NCBI RefSeq assembly: GCF_032854445.1
Contig: NC_088297.1
Span: 14,807,335-14,871,334, forward strand
Direction: 5' to 3'
DNA: 64,000 bases
Source: Liolophura sinensis
Lineage: Eukaryota; Mollusca; Polyplacophora; Chitonida; Chitonidae
Shown: positions 1 to 11,470 of the stretch, piece by piece
How positions within the stretch are numbered: position 1 is the first letter of the stretch
Layout of the letters: every line of letters starts with the position of its first letter
Made by a program: the position numbers and the translations under genes
The notes under the pieces: generated by a model
Databases searched by the model: none
What the model was told of the DNA's origin: nothing
Seen by the model: the letters and a program-made list of their open reading frames with translations, nothing else

Positions 1-374
1 TTTGCATGGGCTTTAATCTCAGAAAAACAATAAAATATAAGGGACACCCAACGATGTTCAGGCATCTGTCCAACAGCTGAACCATTATTTGTTCCAAGAC
101 TGCAAGCAATAAAGTTCAAAGAACAATTTGTAAATCCTCTGCATGACAGGACAAGGATTTGAAATCCTATCCCTTGCGGGTGAGGCCAAATTCAAAATGG
201 TATGGAATCAACAATATCCACCAAAATGACACCTTCCATGGTTACATCACACCACTATTCAGAAAACGCTTTTGATTTTTCACTTGTTTTACTTTATCCA
301 CTCCAGTCTTGCCCTTAACCTCTCTCACCTGCAGGTCTTTTAACCTACACGCCCGTTTTCTTCAAGAATTTGAC

Positions 375-560
375 CTTGTTTGTTGAATATTCACACCTAT
401 TTGGCCTTGACTTGTGCATTCTCAGCTGCTGACTTTTTGATCTTGATTATTCCAACAGATTTGACCTTGACCTATGCATTCTCAGCTGCTGACCATTTGA
501 CCTTGATTATTTCAACAGGTTTGACCTTGACCTGTATTATTCTTAACTGTTTGGTCTTGA
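375..560. repeat. degenerate ~60-bp tandem repeat
   Basis: Two to three diverged units share the pieces TTTGACCTTGACC and CATTCTCAGCTGCTGAC. The array overlaps the C-terminal codons and stop of the minus-strand exon that ends at 512, so the last residues of that protein are repeat-derived. Confidence 0.6.
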
Positions 561-789
561 CCCACATCCTCAATCCCCACCTGTTTGACCTTGGTCTCCA
601 GTTCCATGACTTTCTGCTCTAAATGTTTCACAGCCCGACTTGTTTCTGCTGGCTGGGACTGGATTTGAACCCGTGTCGATAAGAGAGCCCGTTTGCTCTC
701 TTCCAAGTCTCTACTAAACTGGTCAACCAGACACTTCTGGTGCTGGTTCACATAGGTGAGAGTACGGTTCAAAAGCATGGCTTCATCCA
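512..789 (-). CDS. terminal exon of an unidentified coiled-coil protein (partial)
   Basis: Read on the minus strand, a pyrimidine-rich tract ending in TTTTTGCAG precedes a 278-nt open exon that closes with TGA at 512-514. Two bases complete a split codon, then 91 codons follow. The product is hydrophilic, heptad-like and rich in Glu, Lys and Gln, with segments such as LEQKVMELETKVKQV, so it is probably alpha-helical coiled coil. No catalytic motif is visible and I do not recognise the family. The acceptor phase is compatible with the donor phase of the CCDC73-like gene's fifth exon at 38984, but that would need a 38-kb intron or missing exons, so the link is speculative. The last residues come from a local GGTCAA-rich repeat. 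Confidence 0.5.
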
Positions 790-928
790 CTGCAAAAACA
801 AAGCCAAGAAGAATATAAAATAATGATAAACTTGATCAGACATGCTTATAGGCGTTCATGGCATCCACATTATTATCTCTGTTAACTGAGAGAACTTAAT
901 AAATAACATAAACCTACATGTATTTACT

Positions 929-1293
929 GAAATTCTTCAACCTTTTAGCGAGGTGTGTTTTTTAACATATTCTGAGATTTATTTATTTATTTATCTGACT
1001 GGTGTTTTACGCCGTACTCAAGAATATTTCACTTATGCAATGGCGACCAGCATTATGGTGGGAGGAAACAGGGCAGAGCCCGGGGGAAACCCACGACCAT
1101 CCGCAGGTTGACCTTCCCACGTACACCATATTCTGAGAGAATCATTCTGTGTACACTGATAAAATGACACTTTTTGTGAAGCCCTAGAAGTGGCCAACCC
1201 AACCAATGTAGTTTTGTCTCCAAAATCAAATGAAAAAGGTACATAAATAGCACTGAAAGTTACTTTTTCATGTGCAAAATGGATGAGGAATTA
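929..1293. mobile_element. MITE-like element A1, interrupted by a SINE
   Basis: The ends are inverted: it starts like AATTCTTCAACCTTTT and finishes like a reverse-complement GGATGAGGAATTA. The interior matches four other copies here (22.3, 26.0, 29.4 and 54.7 kb). A SINE at 977-1126 splits it. Confidence 0.55.
977..1126 (-). mobile_element. RUDI-like SINE, head-truncated, perfect 11-bp TSD
   Basis: The TTTATTTATTT tail and conserved 3' body are present, but the tRNA-like head is missing. The target duplication CATATTCTGAG lies at 966-976 and 1127-1137. It sits inside MITE A1, so the MITE is older. Confidence 0.9.
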
Positions 1294-1636
1294 ATGTATT
1301 TCAGAAGAGAAATAGGTATAAAAAGCAGCCGCATGCATTTTTTGTGAAGTCATTGTAGGCTCAGCGTTTAATCTGGAATTCTTACAAGGCTATGGTATAC
1401 GCTTTGTTTGAAAAAAAAAAAAGAAAACAAGATGGTAATTGTGTCACCCTTAACCCGACGCTCATACAGTGTATGGCTAAAAGGAAAAACAAAAACAAAA
1501 ATGAACACGTTCCAGTAACTCGGGGACATCAGCGGAAACATGTTGCATGTTTTGTTTACAAAAATAACCAGCCCGTGAACAATTAAATTTGATAACATGG
1601 TAGCACTTGTGATTTTATCAGTGATTGTGTGCACCA
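1138..1636. other. no gene seen
   Basis: Holds the right half of MITE A1 and AT-rich DNA with an A-run near 1410. Short open frames on both strands look like chance. Confidence 0.5.
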
Positions 1637-1644
1637 TACTTTGA

Positions 1645-1795
1645 TTTATTTAATTGATTGGTGTTTTACGCCGTACTCAAGAATATTTCACTTATACGAC
1701 GGCGGCCGGCAATATGGCGAGAGGAATTACTGGGCGGAGCCCGGGGGAAAGCCACAACCATTCGCAGGTTGCTGGCAGTCCTTCCCACGTATGCT
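1645..1795 (-). mobile_element. RUDI-like SINE fragment, 8-bp TSD
   Basis: Tail and 3' body are present. TACTTTGA is duplicated at 1637-1644 and 1796-1803. Confidence 0.85.
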
Positions 1796-1910
1796 TACTT
1801 TGAACTAGCTGAAATCTCATAAAAATGAAAAGGTATACTTTGTAAACTTTATGTGGGATATTTGATGGATACATGATACATTTGGTCTAGTGTTGTCTTT
1901 TCTTTTAAGA

Positions 1911-2186
1911 ATATTACAAGAGGAAGTTGCAGCTTCCTCGCTTGGGGTTCAGCATGAACGGGATAGTGCAACTACTGGTTGACCCATATCAGAAAAATGG
2001 CTCTGGCGGGCAGCTTTATTGCCTTCAGTAAGGCGTCTTGGTGAAGCAGCACTAGATAAAAGAGTGGTGGAAATGCATCCCGCAACAAGGAGGCACATTA
2101 CATGCACTCTAAGGATTCCCTTGTTGTCACATGACTGAAAAATTGTTAGGTACGACGTTCAACCCCAAGAACTCACTCATCCAATC
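1911..2186 (+). mobile_element. second SINE family (TGAGTGAG-ended), 5'-truncated
   Basis: Matches the copies at 4203-4550, 26402-26722 and 31930-32289 from the GAGGAAGTT block to the CACTCAC-type 3' end. The tRNA-like head is absent. Confidence 0.85.
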
Positions 2187-2553
2187 TTTTATGAATAAAT
2201 GATTACTGCTCTAAATGCCAGATCTGCAACGCTTAAGCCATATTACTACAAAATAGCTGCAAAAGACCCATTCTCCTATGGTAAGATGTAATGTGATGGA
2301 ACAACCTGTTGTTGACAAAACAACATGCTTGGGCAATCATGTGATTCAAGCTAAATACTACAAATCAAACTGTGTAATCCAGAAATCAAGCAAAATGAGA
2401 CATTCCAAAAAAAAAAAAGGTGAAAGCTAACTTAAAGGTGTGAAATACAGTATCTTCAAACAAAACACTATCTGTTGTATTTGAAAGCTCCGCTGATAAA
2501 AGCATGTGTATGTGAATATTTTTGTCCATGCCATGATGCATTGCACAGACTGG

Positions 2554-2604
2554 GCTGTATGTGCATGTACAGTATGTGCATGTACAGTATGTGCATGTAC
2601 AGTA
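2554..2604. repeat. 15-bp tandem repeat, 3 units
   Basis: Three units of TATGTGCATGTACAG in a row. The surrounding 2190-3295 has no recognisable gene. Confidence 0.85.
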
Positions 2605-3310
2605 TGACAGTAGTGAAATCACTGCTCAATACGATCCAAGGTAATACGCACGAGGGAAAGTTTCCTCTCACCATAATTCTTGTCACCATCGCGTAAATGA
2701 AATATTCTAGTCGTAGGGTGTAAAACTTCACTCAAAAGATAAATCCGGTGTTATATATACGTGTAATTGCACTGAACGAAGACTGAAGATAAAAACAACA
2801 GAACAACATTCTCACATATATTACAGCTTCGGTACTACAGATGAATGCTAAAATAATCGTAAAAAAATTTAATGGGTCAATAAATCATATGACGCCTTAA
2901 TTACAGTTCAAGAAATTAATTATATTGTAAACTGTGGTACAATTACAAAGTTCTATGCAGTACAGATATTCTCAAAATTACCACATACATAAATGTGTAC
3001 ACTGTACAGGGTAGAATAGATCCGACAAGGCTATAGGCCTGGCCTCTATTACGATATATTATAGACTAACATTTGAAAGAAATCTCTCTAATTTCGATAT
3101 CATTTACACTAATGCACCATATCTTATGTCAGGATAGGCACTCAGGAAGACATCAATACACTACACACATTGTAATCATTCGATATAACATCGGAAACAT
3201 TATATAACTTAAATATAATTTAAGCTGATCAAATTAAATTCCACTTAAGGGTTACTAGGATAAAGTTGATCGAAACACACATGATTGGATACTTTTATAT
3301 GTCATTAATA

Positions 3311-3508
3311 TTTATTGATTTATTTGATTTGTGTTTTACGTCGTACTCAAGAATAATTCACTTATACGACGACTGCCAGCATTATGGTGGGTGGAAACCG
3401 GGCACAGCCCTGGGGAAACCCACGACCATCTGCAGGTTGGTGGCAGACCTTCCCACATACAGCCGGAGAGGAAGCCAGCATGAGCTGGACTTGAACTCAC
3501 AGCGACCG
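3311..3508 (-). mobile_element. RUDI-like SINE, 11-bp TSD
   Basis: Body and tail are recognisable. TGTCATTAATA is duplicated at 3300-3310 and 3509-3519. Confidence 0.9.
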
Positions 3509-4022
3509 TGTCATTAATAAACTGATTTGATATACATGTAGGCAGGCAGCGAAATTTGGCCTGCCGGCGAAACCCAGAAATCGGTTACGTCTTTTCCGCC
3601 TCGCCTAACCGATCATTCGGTTACGCCACGTATGTTTATCAACCCGATCGGTTACGCTAATTGTTTACGTGGTTTATGTTTCAGGCATCATTCTGGATCA
3701 TTAATAAAAGTATTCAGCTCAATGTTATGTTTGTTTTTCTTTTCTATATCTAGCAGCTCATACCGTAAGGTTGGTGAACAAAAGAAAGAGAAATTTTACA
3801 CTCACACGGTGTTTCAACGTTGTTGCCTGGTTGGTACTTGACTCCTGTGGCACATTTTTACGTGAAATTCCGTTATACAGGCTTATATGTTTGCAATATG
3901 CCCAGTCCAACATTAAGTACTTCCAGTAAGTGTCATTACGGTATTGGGGAGCGAGTTTGGTATCCCTGATTACTGATAATTAACGCAGTTTCCAACGCAC
4001 GTGGTGTGAGTCTTACCACAGT

Positions 4023-4050
4023 GATATATATATATATATATATATATATA
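4023..4050. repeat. (TA)n microsatellite
   Basis: Pure TA dinucleotide run. Confidence 0.95.
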
Positions 4051-4202
4051 CTCGATACAGGGCCGGGAGAGATGTTGACGTCACAGGCCTATGCGTCACA
4101 GGCCTGTGCTCAAAGCCTGTAAGGCATATATGAATGATTAAATTTCCATGTGACTAGCACAGGCAGCTGGCTGTGGCTGAAATCGATGTTTCTATTTTTA
4201 GA

Positions 4203-4550
4203 GACCGGCCCGGATAGCACAGTTGGTAGAGCGTCCGCTTCGGGACCGGTAGATCCAGGATCAATCCTTGATCGAGTCACACCTAAGACTTTAAAAGAGG
4301 AAGTTGTAACTTCCTCGCTTGGCGTTCAGCATGAAGGGGATAGTGCAATGACTGGTTGACCCGTATCAGTATAATGGCTCGGGTGGGGCGGCTTACTTGC
4401 CTTCGGTAAGTCGTCTCAGTGAAGCAGCACTAAATAAAAGAGCGGTGGAAATCCGTCCTGCAACAAAGAGGCACATTACACGTACATGCACCCTAAAGAT
4501 TCCTTCGAAAAATTGTTGAGTACGATGTTAAACCCCAAGCACTCACTCAC
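4203..4550 (+). mobile_element. second-family SINE, full length with tRNA-like head
   Basis: The 5' head has tRNA-like box A (TAGCACAGTTGGTAGAGCG) and a box B-like GATCCAGGATCAATCC. The 3' end is CACTCACTC. A 12-bp duplication, TCTATTTTTAGA, lies at 4191-4202 and 4551-4562. This is a SINE head, not a tRNA gene. Confidence 0.9.
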
Positions 4551-4762
4551 TCTATTTTTAGACGCGTTGCCATACTAACCGCGTTGTGATTATGAAAGCT
4601 GTTCAGTCCAGTTTATCTGTAGTTACCTAATGCACGATGACTCTAAGGACGTTCTCGTTGGACAGTTGGCCTAACCGATTTTCCGGTTAGCCAAATTGAA
4701 CCGCACGTAACCGTTGCGCGGCCGACGGTTTCGTTCGCGCCAAATTTCGCTGCCTGTGTAGG

Positions 4763-6209
4763 TGTATAACTATCTAAACTATAATCGTTATAAATCATCA
4801 ACTTCTTCAAACTCTAAAGTATTTTTTATTCAGTGGAATTTATTCCTATAATTATTGTGAAATTGATGTTAAACTGATTTGCTTGTCAGTAAATATGCAA
4901 TTAAGCTTCCTACAACTGTGCAAATTATTTCTCTACAAACCATAGTTCTCTCAGAATGTCTCATGAAATAGGTGGTTGAAAAGGCTGAAAAATTGGGACA
5001 GATGTGATTCTATATTTGATCCTACCAAAATTTAATATTACCTGTTCATATCACTTTTGTGTGCTACATTAGTATTATATTTCATTCCATGTGTACTGAC
5101 AAAACAAAGCCTTAGTGCTACAGGTATGTGCTTTTACAAACAGGAACAGGCCTCACAACTTAACAGGTATGTTTTAACAGCTAGCTATACCCTCTACCTG
5201 CTGCAATCAATGGTTCAATAAATCCCAATGACAGTTCAATTTCTGTAATTGACTACCTCTATTTACCTGCAATCACACATGTCTGTGATCTCGCATACCT
5301 GTACAGGTGAGGTGTCTGTTTACCTGGGCTGATTATAGGTGTGACATTGATATGAACCTTGGGGGCAGTTTGAGGACCCTATCACCGTCAGCCAATTACA
5401 CGAAAGGGGGCTTTTAAACGGACTATTAAACTTGATCACTGCAAAACACCACAAATAGAATTGATCGAAATATCAGCTTGGCTTACCACAGTTTATTCCT
5501 GTATTCTGATAGAAAAGGAACATTTGAGTCCGGGGACAGGATGATTCAATATTCACTGCTAAAAAATTTTCTGCATGGAAAGGATTACTACGTGGAATTT
5601 CATTGAAATCTGGACGAACAGACATCTGGTGCCACTTTCAAAGACATGTTTTTATCGTACATTTGTCGTATAATATTTTGTACATCACTATTAATGAACC
5701 ATTGTCCCATATGTGCGATATCTTACAAGTAAGTCATCTTTGTGAAACTGGGTCCTGACGGTGATCTAGTTTTGAAGCACAGACACTAATCAACCCGCTG
5801 TTCAAGAATGTTGAGATGATTTACTGTAATGACCTACAATCCGCCACACATAATTATGGGAGATTCTCGAGAACTGTGATGCCTGTAGATGTATTGAACA
5901 ATTGAGCCATGTGTTCAAAGAAGATGTGGACAAAGGCTTGCTTCTCCTGAAAACTTTCAATCGAACTGCAATCTTCAAATGTTCATAACAGGCAATGCTA
6001 CATGTGGATGAATTGTTACAGACTCTTATATATATATATATATATCACATAGAAATTTCATTCAACAAGTTTAACAACGCTATAAAAGGTAAGTGAGTAC
6101 ATAATGCTAAATATCAATCCTAGTGAAATGAAAAAGCATACTTTCTGCATAAATCTGATTTAACAGTTCATGTTGCACTGCAATTTTCAGAATGCTCAAA
6201 GTTAGTTAT
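4763..6209. other. no gene seen
   Basis: AT-rich DNA. A degenerate short interspersed repeat related to segments near 9.7, 12.5 and 25.5 kb lies around 4870-5010, and a short TA run at 6031-6044. The 5' exon(s) of the gene at 6818 may lie here, but I cannot place them. Confidence 0.4.
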
Positions 6210-6418
6210 CATTTATTTATTTATTTATTTATCTGATTGGTGTTTTACGCCGTACTCAAGAATATTTCACTTATACGATGGCGGCCAGCATTATGGTGGG
6301 AGAAAATCAGGCAGAGCCCAGGGAAACCCACGACCATCCGCAGGTTGTTCCATGACCTTCCCACGTACAGCCGGAGAGGAAGCCAGCATGTCAGCTGGAA
6401 TTGAACTCACAGCGACCA
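6210..6418 (-). mobile_element. RUDI-like SINE, 13-bp TSD
   Basis: CAAAGTTAGTTAT is duplicated at 6197-6209 and 6419-6431 around a head-truncated copy. Confidence 0.9.
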
Positions 6419-6817
6419 CAAAGTTAGTTATGGTATGCATGTACAGTACATGAGACTGGAATGCAAATGTCACGCATTTCACATCTCAGCTGGAAACAAC
6501 TGTTTTACTGTCTGCTTTTATATCATAAATACATAGGCTTTGAGTTACTGATTTACCTTCAATGATATACCCAAGAATATTTCATTCATTTACCTCTACA
6601 GCTAGTACCAGTAGCACTTCATTTCAATTCTTAAAATTAATTTTGTAATTTTACTCTATATTCAAACAATTCAGATTTTTGATTTTCAAAAATGGATGTT
6701 TTTGCCATAATTTTTTTTGTCATACAATTCTACATTTAAATTAAGTTCTAGAAATTTATGTTTTTCACAATTAAATTTTTAACGAAGGCAATTATATATT
6801 TTTTTTTTTATTGACAG

Positions 6818-8573
6818 CGAGAAGACTATGAGAACTATGGGTACACTAACAACAAACTCCAGAGCCATCCTCAGTTCACCGTTGTCACGGTTGCAGCAAT
6901 CAGAGGTCAGGTCAATGTCCGTGACCTCAGACACTTCAGAGGTGAGTTTCACACAGATCCAATCAGAGCAGAAATATACAGATGACGACCTTCAGGGTAC
7001 AGTAAAGAAATTTGTCAGGCACTTACAAGCACGGTCTCCAGGATGTCAAGTTCCTACAGAGCTGCTGACATTTGTAAGCCACTGGCTATGTGGGCAGCTA
7101 CAGCGAGAGCGACAGCAGTGGAACGCAAAGCTGAGCGCAGCCCTGAACCAGGTAGAGACAGAGCGCCGGAAGGGGCTTGCAGCAACCACCTTGGTGCAGG
7201 TGTGCCTTGAGCGCCTGCAGTTGCTGGTGCAATCCTGCAATTTATGTGAAACTGACTTGCATGTAACCAGTGAATGCACGGCTGACCCTCAGCAAACGAT
7301 TCTCCTGCAGAGTCAAACTCTGATGGAAGTGTTCAGTCATCTTGTTGAAGACCATCTGCAATGTCTAGACTTACTAGATGCGAAATCTTTCCCCGAAATC
7401 GTGCAGAATCTCACAGTAAGTGAGCTGCTCAGACAAAGGCTTGACTGTGAAGAAAGGATTAAATCAGGGCTGATAAGTCAATCCCAACAGTCGCTGAAAG
7501 AGAAACGAGTCAGTCTGTCAAAATCTCGGCAGAATCAGACCTTGGAAACACTGGTAAAAAGTCTGGAATCCGATGTAGGGAAGTTACGACTGGCGCTCAA
7601 TAAAGAAAAAAAGAAAACAAAGATGTTGGAGGAATCAGCACATGTAAAATGTACCGTGAAAAATCGTGTTAACAAACTCGAGCATGATGTCCAAAAGTTG
7701 AAGAGACAATGCGCAAAGAAGCAAGATTACATCGACTGGCTGAAAAAGCAATTCTTTGAGATGACGAAGCTTGTGACAAATGAGAAGAAACATGCTAAAG
7801 TTACAGAACCCACAGCCTTAAAGTTCACAAATGAGGCAACAGCAAATGCCAGTCATGAGATGGCGACCAAATCAAAAGTTCAGGATACATCATCCTCAAG
7901 GAAGGTAAAGCTTACCAGATCTCCAGGTTCCGTGAAATCCGCAGGAACCAACAACTCAACAGGAACTCAAAGCTCCATTGAAATATCTGAGGACAAATTG
8001 AACATCTTGAAGATGAAAGCGAAGAAACTGGAAGATTCTTTACAAGTGGCCATGAACCAAATGTCAGAATATGCTGCCAAAGCTGTGAGGAAGACTCAAG
8101 ATGGAGGCTACTCGAGTCCCGGGGAGAAAATAGCTGACCTGACATCTCAGGGTGTAATCTTGAGAGTTCCGAAGAAAATCAACATGCTGAAGACAGCACT
8201 GGAAAAAACCAATTCCAAGATGGATCGACGATTTCCAGAATCTCAAAGAAACGCCAAACTGGACAAAAGTTATAAAGAGCTTCAGAACTCTTTTGCCAAC
8301 AGACACAGCACTTCTCAGAACTTTGGACAAAACTCTGTTTCAACATCATCAATATCAAGTCCACGCAAAAATCAGGTGTCCAAATGCTTCCGCTGCAAGA
8401 AGATCTTTCGCATGTCGGATAACCACAAACTGGCGTGTTGCTTCCATGTGAAGGGCAAAGAGAGGATTGAGAAATACGGGGAAGATGGGAAGCTGAAGCA
8501 AGTTGTGTTTGTTTGGCAATGTTGTGGTCAAAATCTTGACAATGCTGGGTGCTGTACAGGCCATCATGTTTAG
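6818..8573 (+). CDS. coiled-coil protein with C-terminal CHORD-like zinc finger (paralogue 1)
   Basis: A single large exon encodes 581 residues from the ATG at 6828. The frame stays open back to a splice acceptor (T-rich tract then TTGACAG, exon from 6818), so one or more upstream exons exist, coding or 5' UTR. Residues about 85-100 hold the module WLCGQLQRERQQW, shared with the genes at 19.2 and 33.6 kb. Residues about 210-330 and 375-400 are Lys/Glu-rich with heptad spacing, likely coiled coil. Residues 519-581 form a Cys/His module that ends one residue before the C-terminus: C520, C523, C537/C538, H540, W563-x-C565-C566, G574-C575 and H579/H580. The pattern C-x2-C-x3-F...N...C-x-H...W-x-CC...GC...H resembles CHORD zinc-binding domains. 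It has no enzyme motif, so an adaptor or scaffold role is inferred. Candidate AATAAA at 9264. Confidence 0.85.
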
Positions 8574-10352
8574 GGCACAGGTTCAGGATTGGTTTGGGAC
8601 TTTCTGATGTTGGTTTGAAATTCTTGTCTTTTTCCCAGCCTCAAACATGTACACTCAACAAAACTATAAACGCACAAACCAAAAATGAACTGTGATTACC
8701 AACCACTCTATTTTCACGCTGACATATCTCCTGGATTATTGCCCTAAAATTGCTGAGGTAATGCATTATTTAATACTGAGAGAAAACAATATAAAAATTG
8801 CTTTGTGTATTTATATTTTCGTTTACATTAACAGTGAATATGAATAGATAGGCTGGGCGCTATACATGACAATGCTGGTTGAAAAATCCTACATGAAAAA
8901 GTTAACGAACCGATAAGCCACGTAGATATCACTGTAGTGTCGATTACCATATTTCACCTGAAGTTCCACATTTGTCAAGTTGACACATTTCGCTCGAGTC
9001 TGACTGATTCATCAAGCTTTCTAGGTCACTTAAGAGTTTCGAAAATCAAAAAAGTGTTGACATCAAAAGTGTCATTTAAGATTGATTATGCGATTATGAA
9101 AAAAACATTTTCTCATACTGGTACCAAACTTTAGGTGAAAAACAGTATATAGTTTTAATTATTTTATATTTACCGTGAAAATCTTCCTGTATTACACATG
9201 AAAAAAAAAACAGAAATGCAATATACATATGTTTGCATATGCCCCTTTATCTGAAGAACAGTAAATAAAAAAAAAATCACACGAAATTTAACATTTTGTA
9301 AAATGGAACACTGACACTTCCTTTGTAATCTTCTTTATCCCCCAAAATTCAAAATGAAATGTCAACTAGAATTCCAGAACCAATTAATACACAGACTCGA
9401 CAAAGTCACATTTCAAATGTCGAATGTGGCCAGCAGTTTATACATGTACATCATGCTTACCTGGTGTTTTCACCTGTTACATTGTCTGCCCAATCAGAAT
9501 TATAGTCATGTTTTTAACACGATAATAAACCCTTCATTCCTTTCTCTTCATGTTTTATCTTCCATGAGTTACTGAAATTATCTAGTTTATTGTTTTGGAC
9601 AAAAATCATAATAGTATTTTTGGAGCTGTAAGGTATTATGAATGCAGTTTTCAACATTTCTGCAAGTCCACACATTTTTCTCAGACGCATTAATAAAATC
9701 AGCTTGAACATACCCTTATTTCAATCCTTTCAACAGCCTCTGTGACCTATATTTTGAAACATTCTGAGAGAACTTTGGGGTGTAGAGAAATAACGTGCAC
9801 ACAGTATTATGAAGCTTGTTTCTTTAATGACACAAACAACCATTTTTGATGTCATTTTCATAACTGTATGCATAAATTTCCTGAAAAAAAGTGTTTTACA
9901 GGTTTGAAAAGGTTGAAGATTTACAGAATTTCGTGTTCATCTTTTCATGTTACACTGTGATTGAACAAAACTGATACCTTGTTCTACACTTTTACAGTTT
10001 AATAATTACCTTTATAATGAAGCTTTTCAATCAGAAGAATTTCGCGGGACACTGACACATTTTCCAGAAGTGATTTTTTGTTCTTAGACCTTGATTTCTT
10101 TCCAACTTCAACAACTCACTTGCAAACAAAGAGTAAACCTTCGAAAGACGAAAACTAGTCAGCTGACCTGAAATTTTTTTCCATGGCCGATTTTAACACA
10201 TTTATATCCATTGTCTTAATTATTTCTTCTCCATGAAATTTACACATTTTGACTTATATAAACAGAGTGGATATGTATTTAATAGAGCAGATGAACTATG
10301 CCAGGTAAATGTATTAAATGTGCCAAGTATCTTCATGTGGATTCGTTATTTC
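8574..10352. other. 3' flank of paralogue 1; no further gene seen
   Basis: AT-rich. Segments around 9040-9210 and 9730-9930 recur in diverged form at 12185-12345 and 12520-12670, so they are dispersed or duplicated non-coding repeats. AATAAA at 9264-9269 could be the poly(A) signal. Confidence 0.45.
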
Positions 10353-10367
10353 ACACTTTTACAAGTA

Positions 10368-10523
10368 TTTATTTATTTTATTTGATTGGTGTTTTACGCC
10401 GTACTCAAGAATATTTCACTTATACGACGGCGGCCAGCATTATGGTAGGTGGAAACCAGGCACAGCCCGGCGGAAACCCACGACCATCCGCACGTTGCTG
10501 ACAGACCTTCCACGTACAGCCGG
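10368..10523 (-). mobile_element. RUDI-like SINE fragment, 15-bp TSD
   Basis: ACACTTTTACAAGTA is duplicated at 10353-10367 and 10524-10538. Confidence 0.9.
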
Positions 10524-10879
10524 ACACTTTTACAAGTAGATACAGCTCTTACATGTGCATGAAAAAGTTTTGTTTTTCAAGAGTTTTGTCATCAGAAATA
10601 ATTTCCGAGCCATTTTACAATTTCACACTGCCCACATGCAAACTCTGAATGGAACATTTCTGTTTAGACATTTTGTTTGATAAGTTTATTTTTATGTCTT
10701 TCATTAATTTTCGATTTCAGCAGCTTTCTTGAGCAGACCCAAAATTTCAAATGTTGAAAGCTTGTCAACAAGGTTCTATTACTTTAGATACTGATCTTAA
10801 TACAACTGCATATCTAAGAAAAAGACAAGTTTCGCATACAATTTTTGAATGTTTACAGAGTGTTTGTTAAAGAAAAAAT

Positions 10880-11470
10880 TCTGTTTTAATTATGACATGT
10901 ATTTATATCTACATGTAATTTCGTTACTTTCGTGACAGGTAGATATTTCTCTGCATGTTCACATGGAAACAGAATTTGAACACTTTAGAAGAAATCACTG
11001 AGAATTCTGGGTATATGTTTTAATTTTGACATGTATTTATATCTACATGTAATTTCGTCATTTTCGCAACAGGTAGATATTTCTCTGCATGTTCACATGG
11101 AAACAGATTTTGAACACTTTAGACGAAATCACTAACTATTCTGGGTAAATGTTTTAATTGTGACATGTATTTATATCTAGATGTAATTTCGTTACTTTCG
11201 CGACAGGTAGATATTTCTTTGCATGTTCACATGGAAACAGATTTTGAACACTTTAGAAGAAATCACTGAGAATTCTGGGTATATGTTTTAATTTTGACAT
11301 GTATTTATATCTACATGTAATTTCGTCATTTTCGCAACTGTTTCGCGACAGGTAGATATTTCTTTGCATGTTCACATGGGAAACAGATTTTGAACACTTT
11401 AGACGAAATTACTAACTATTCTGGGTATATGTTTTAATTTGACATATATTTATATCTACATGTAATTTTG
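10880..11470. repeat. ~134-bp tandem repeat, 4 to 5 units
   Basis: Units restart at TTTTAATT.TGACATGTAT near 10883, 11019, 11152, 11286 and 11432. Each carries ATCTACATGTAATTTCGT and GCATGTTCACATGGAAAC. Copies are close to identical. Non-coding. Confidence 0.85.

Larger units (their letters stand above)
3543..4756. mobile_element. non-autonomous DNA transposon with 18-bp TIRs
   Basis: The ends are perfect inverted repeats, CAGGCAGCGAAATTTGGC at 3543-3560 and its reverse complement at 4739-4756. TGTAGG is duplicated on the two sides (3537-3542 and 4757-4762). Subterminal regions on both sides repeat CGGTTACG/CGTAACCG-like words, as transposase binding sites often do. The interior holds a (TA)n run at 4023-4050 and a nested SINE at 4203-4550. 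No transposase reading frame is present. The 6-bp duplication and TIR did not let me assign a superfamily. Confidence 0.75.

Noticed and set aside
4205..4265. tRNA gene
   Set aside because: Box A and box B-like sequences belong to a SINE head followed by a SINE body. The same holds at 24180, 32250, 48256, 51227, 56120 and 57050.
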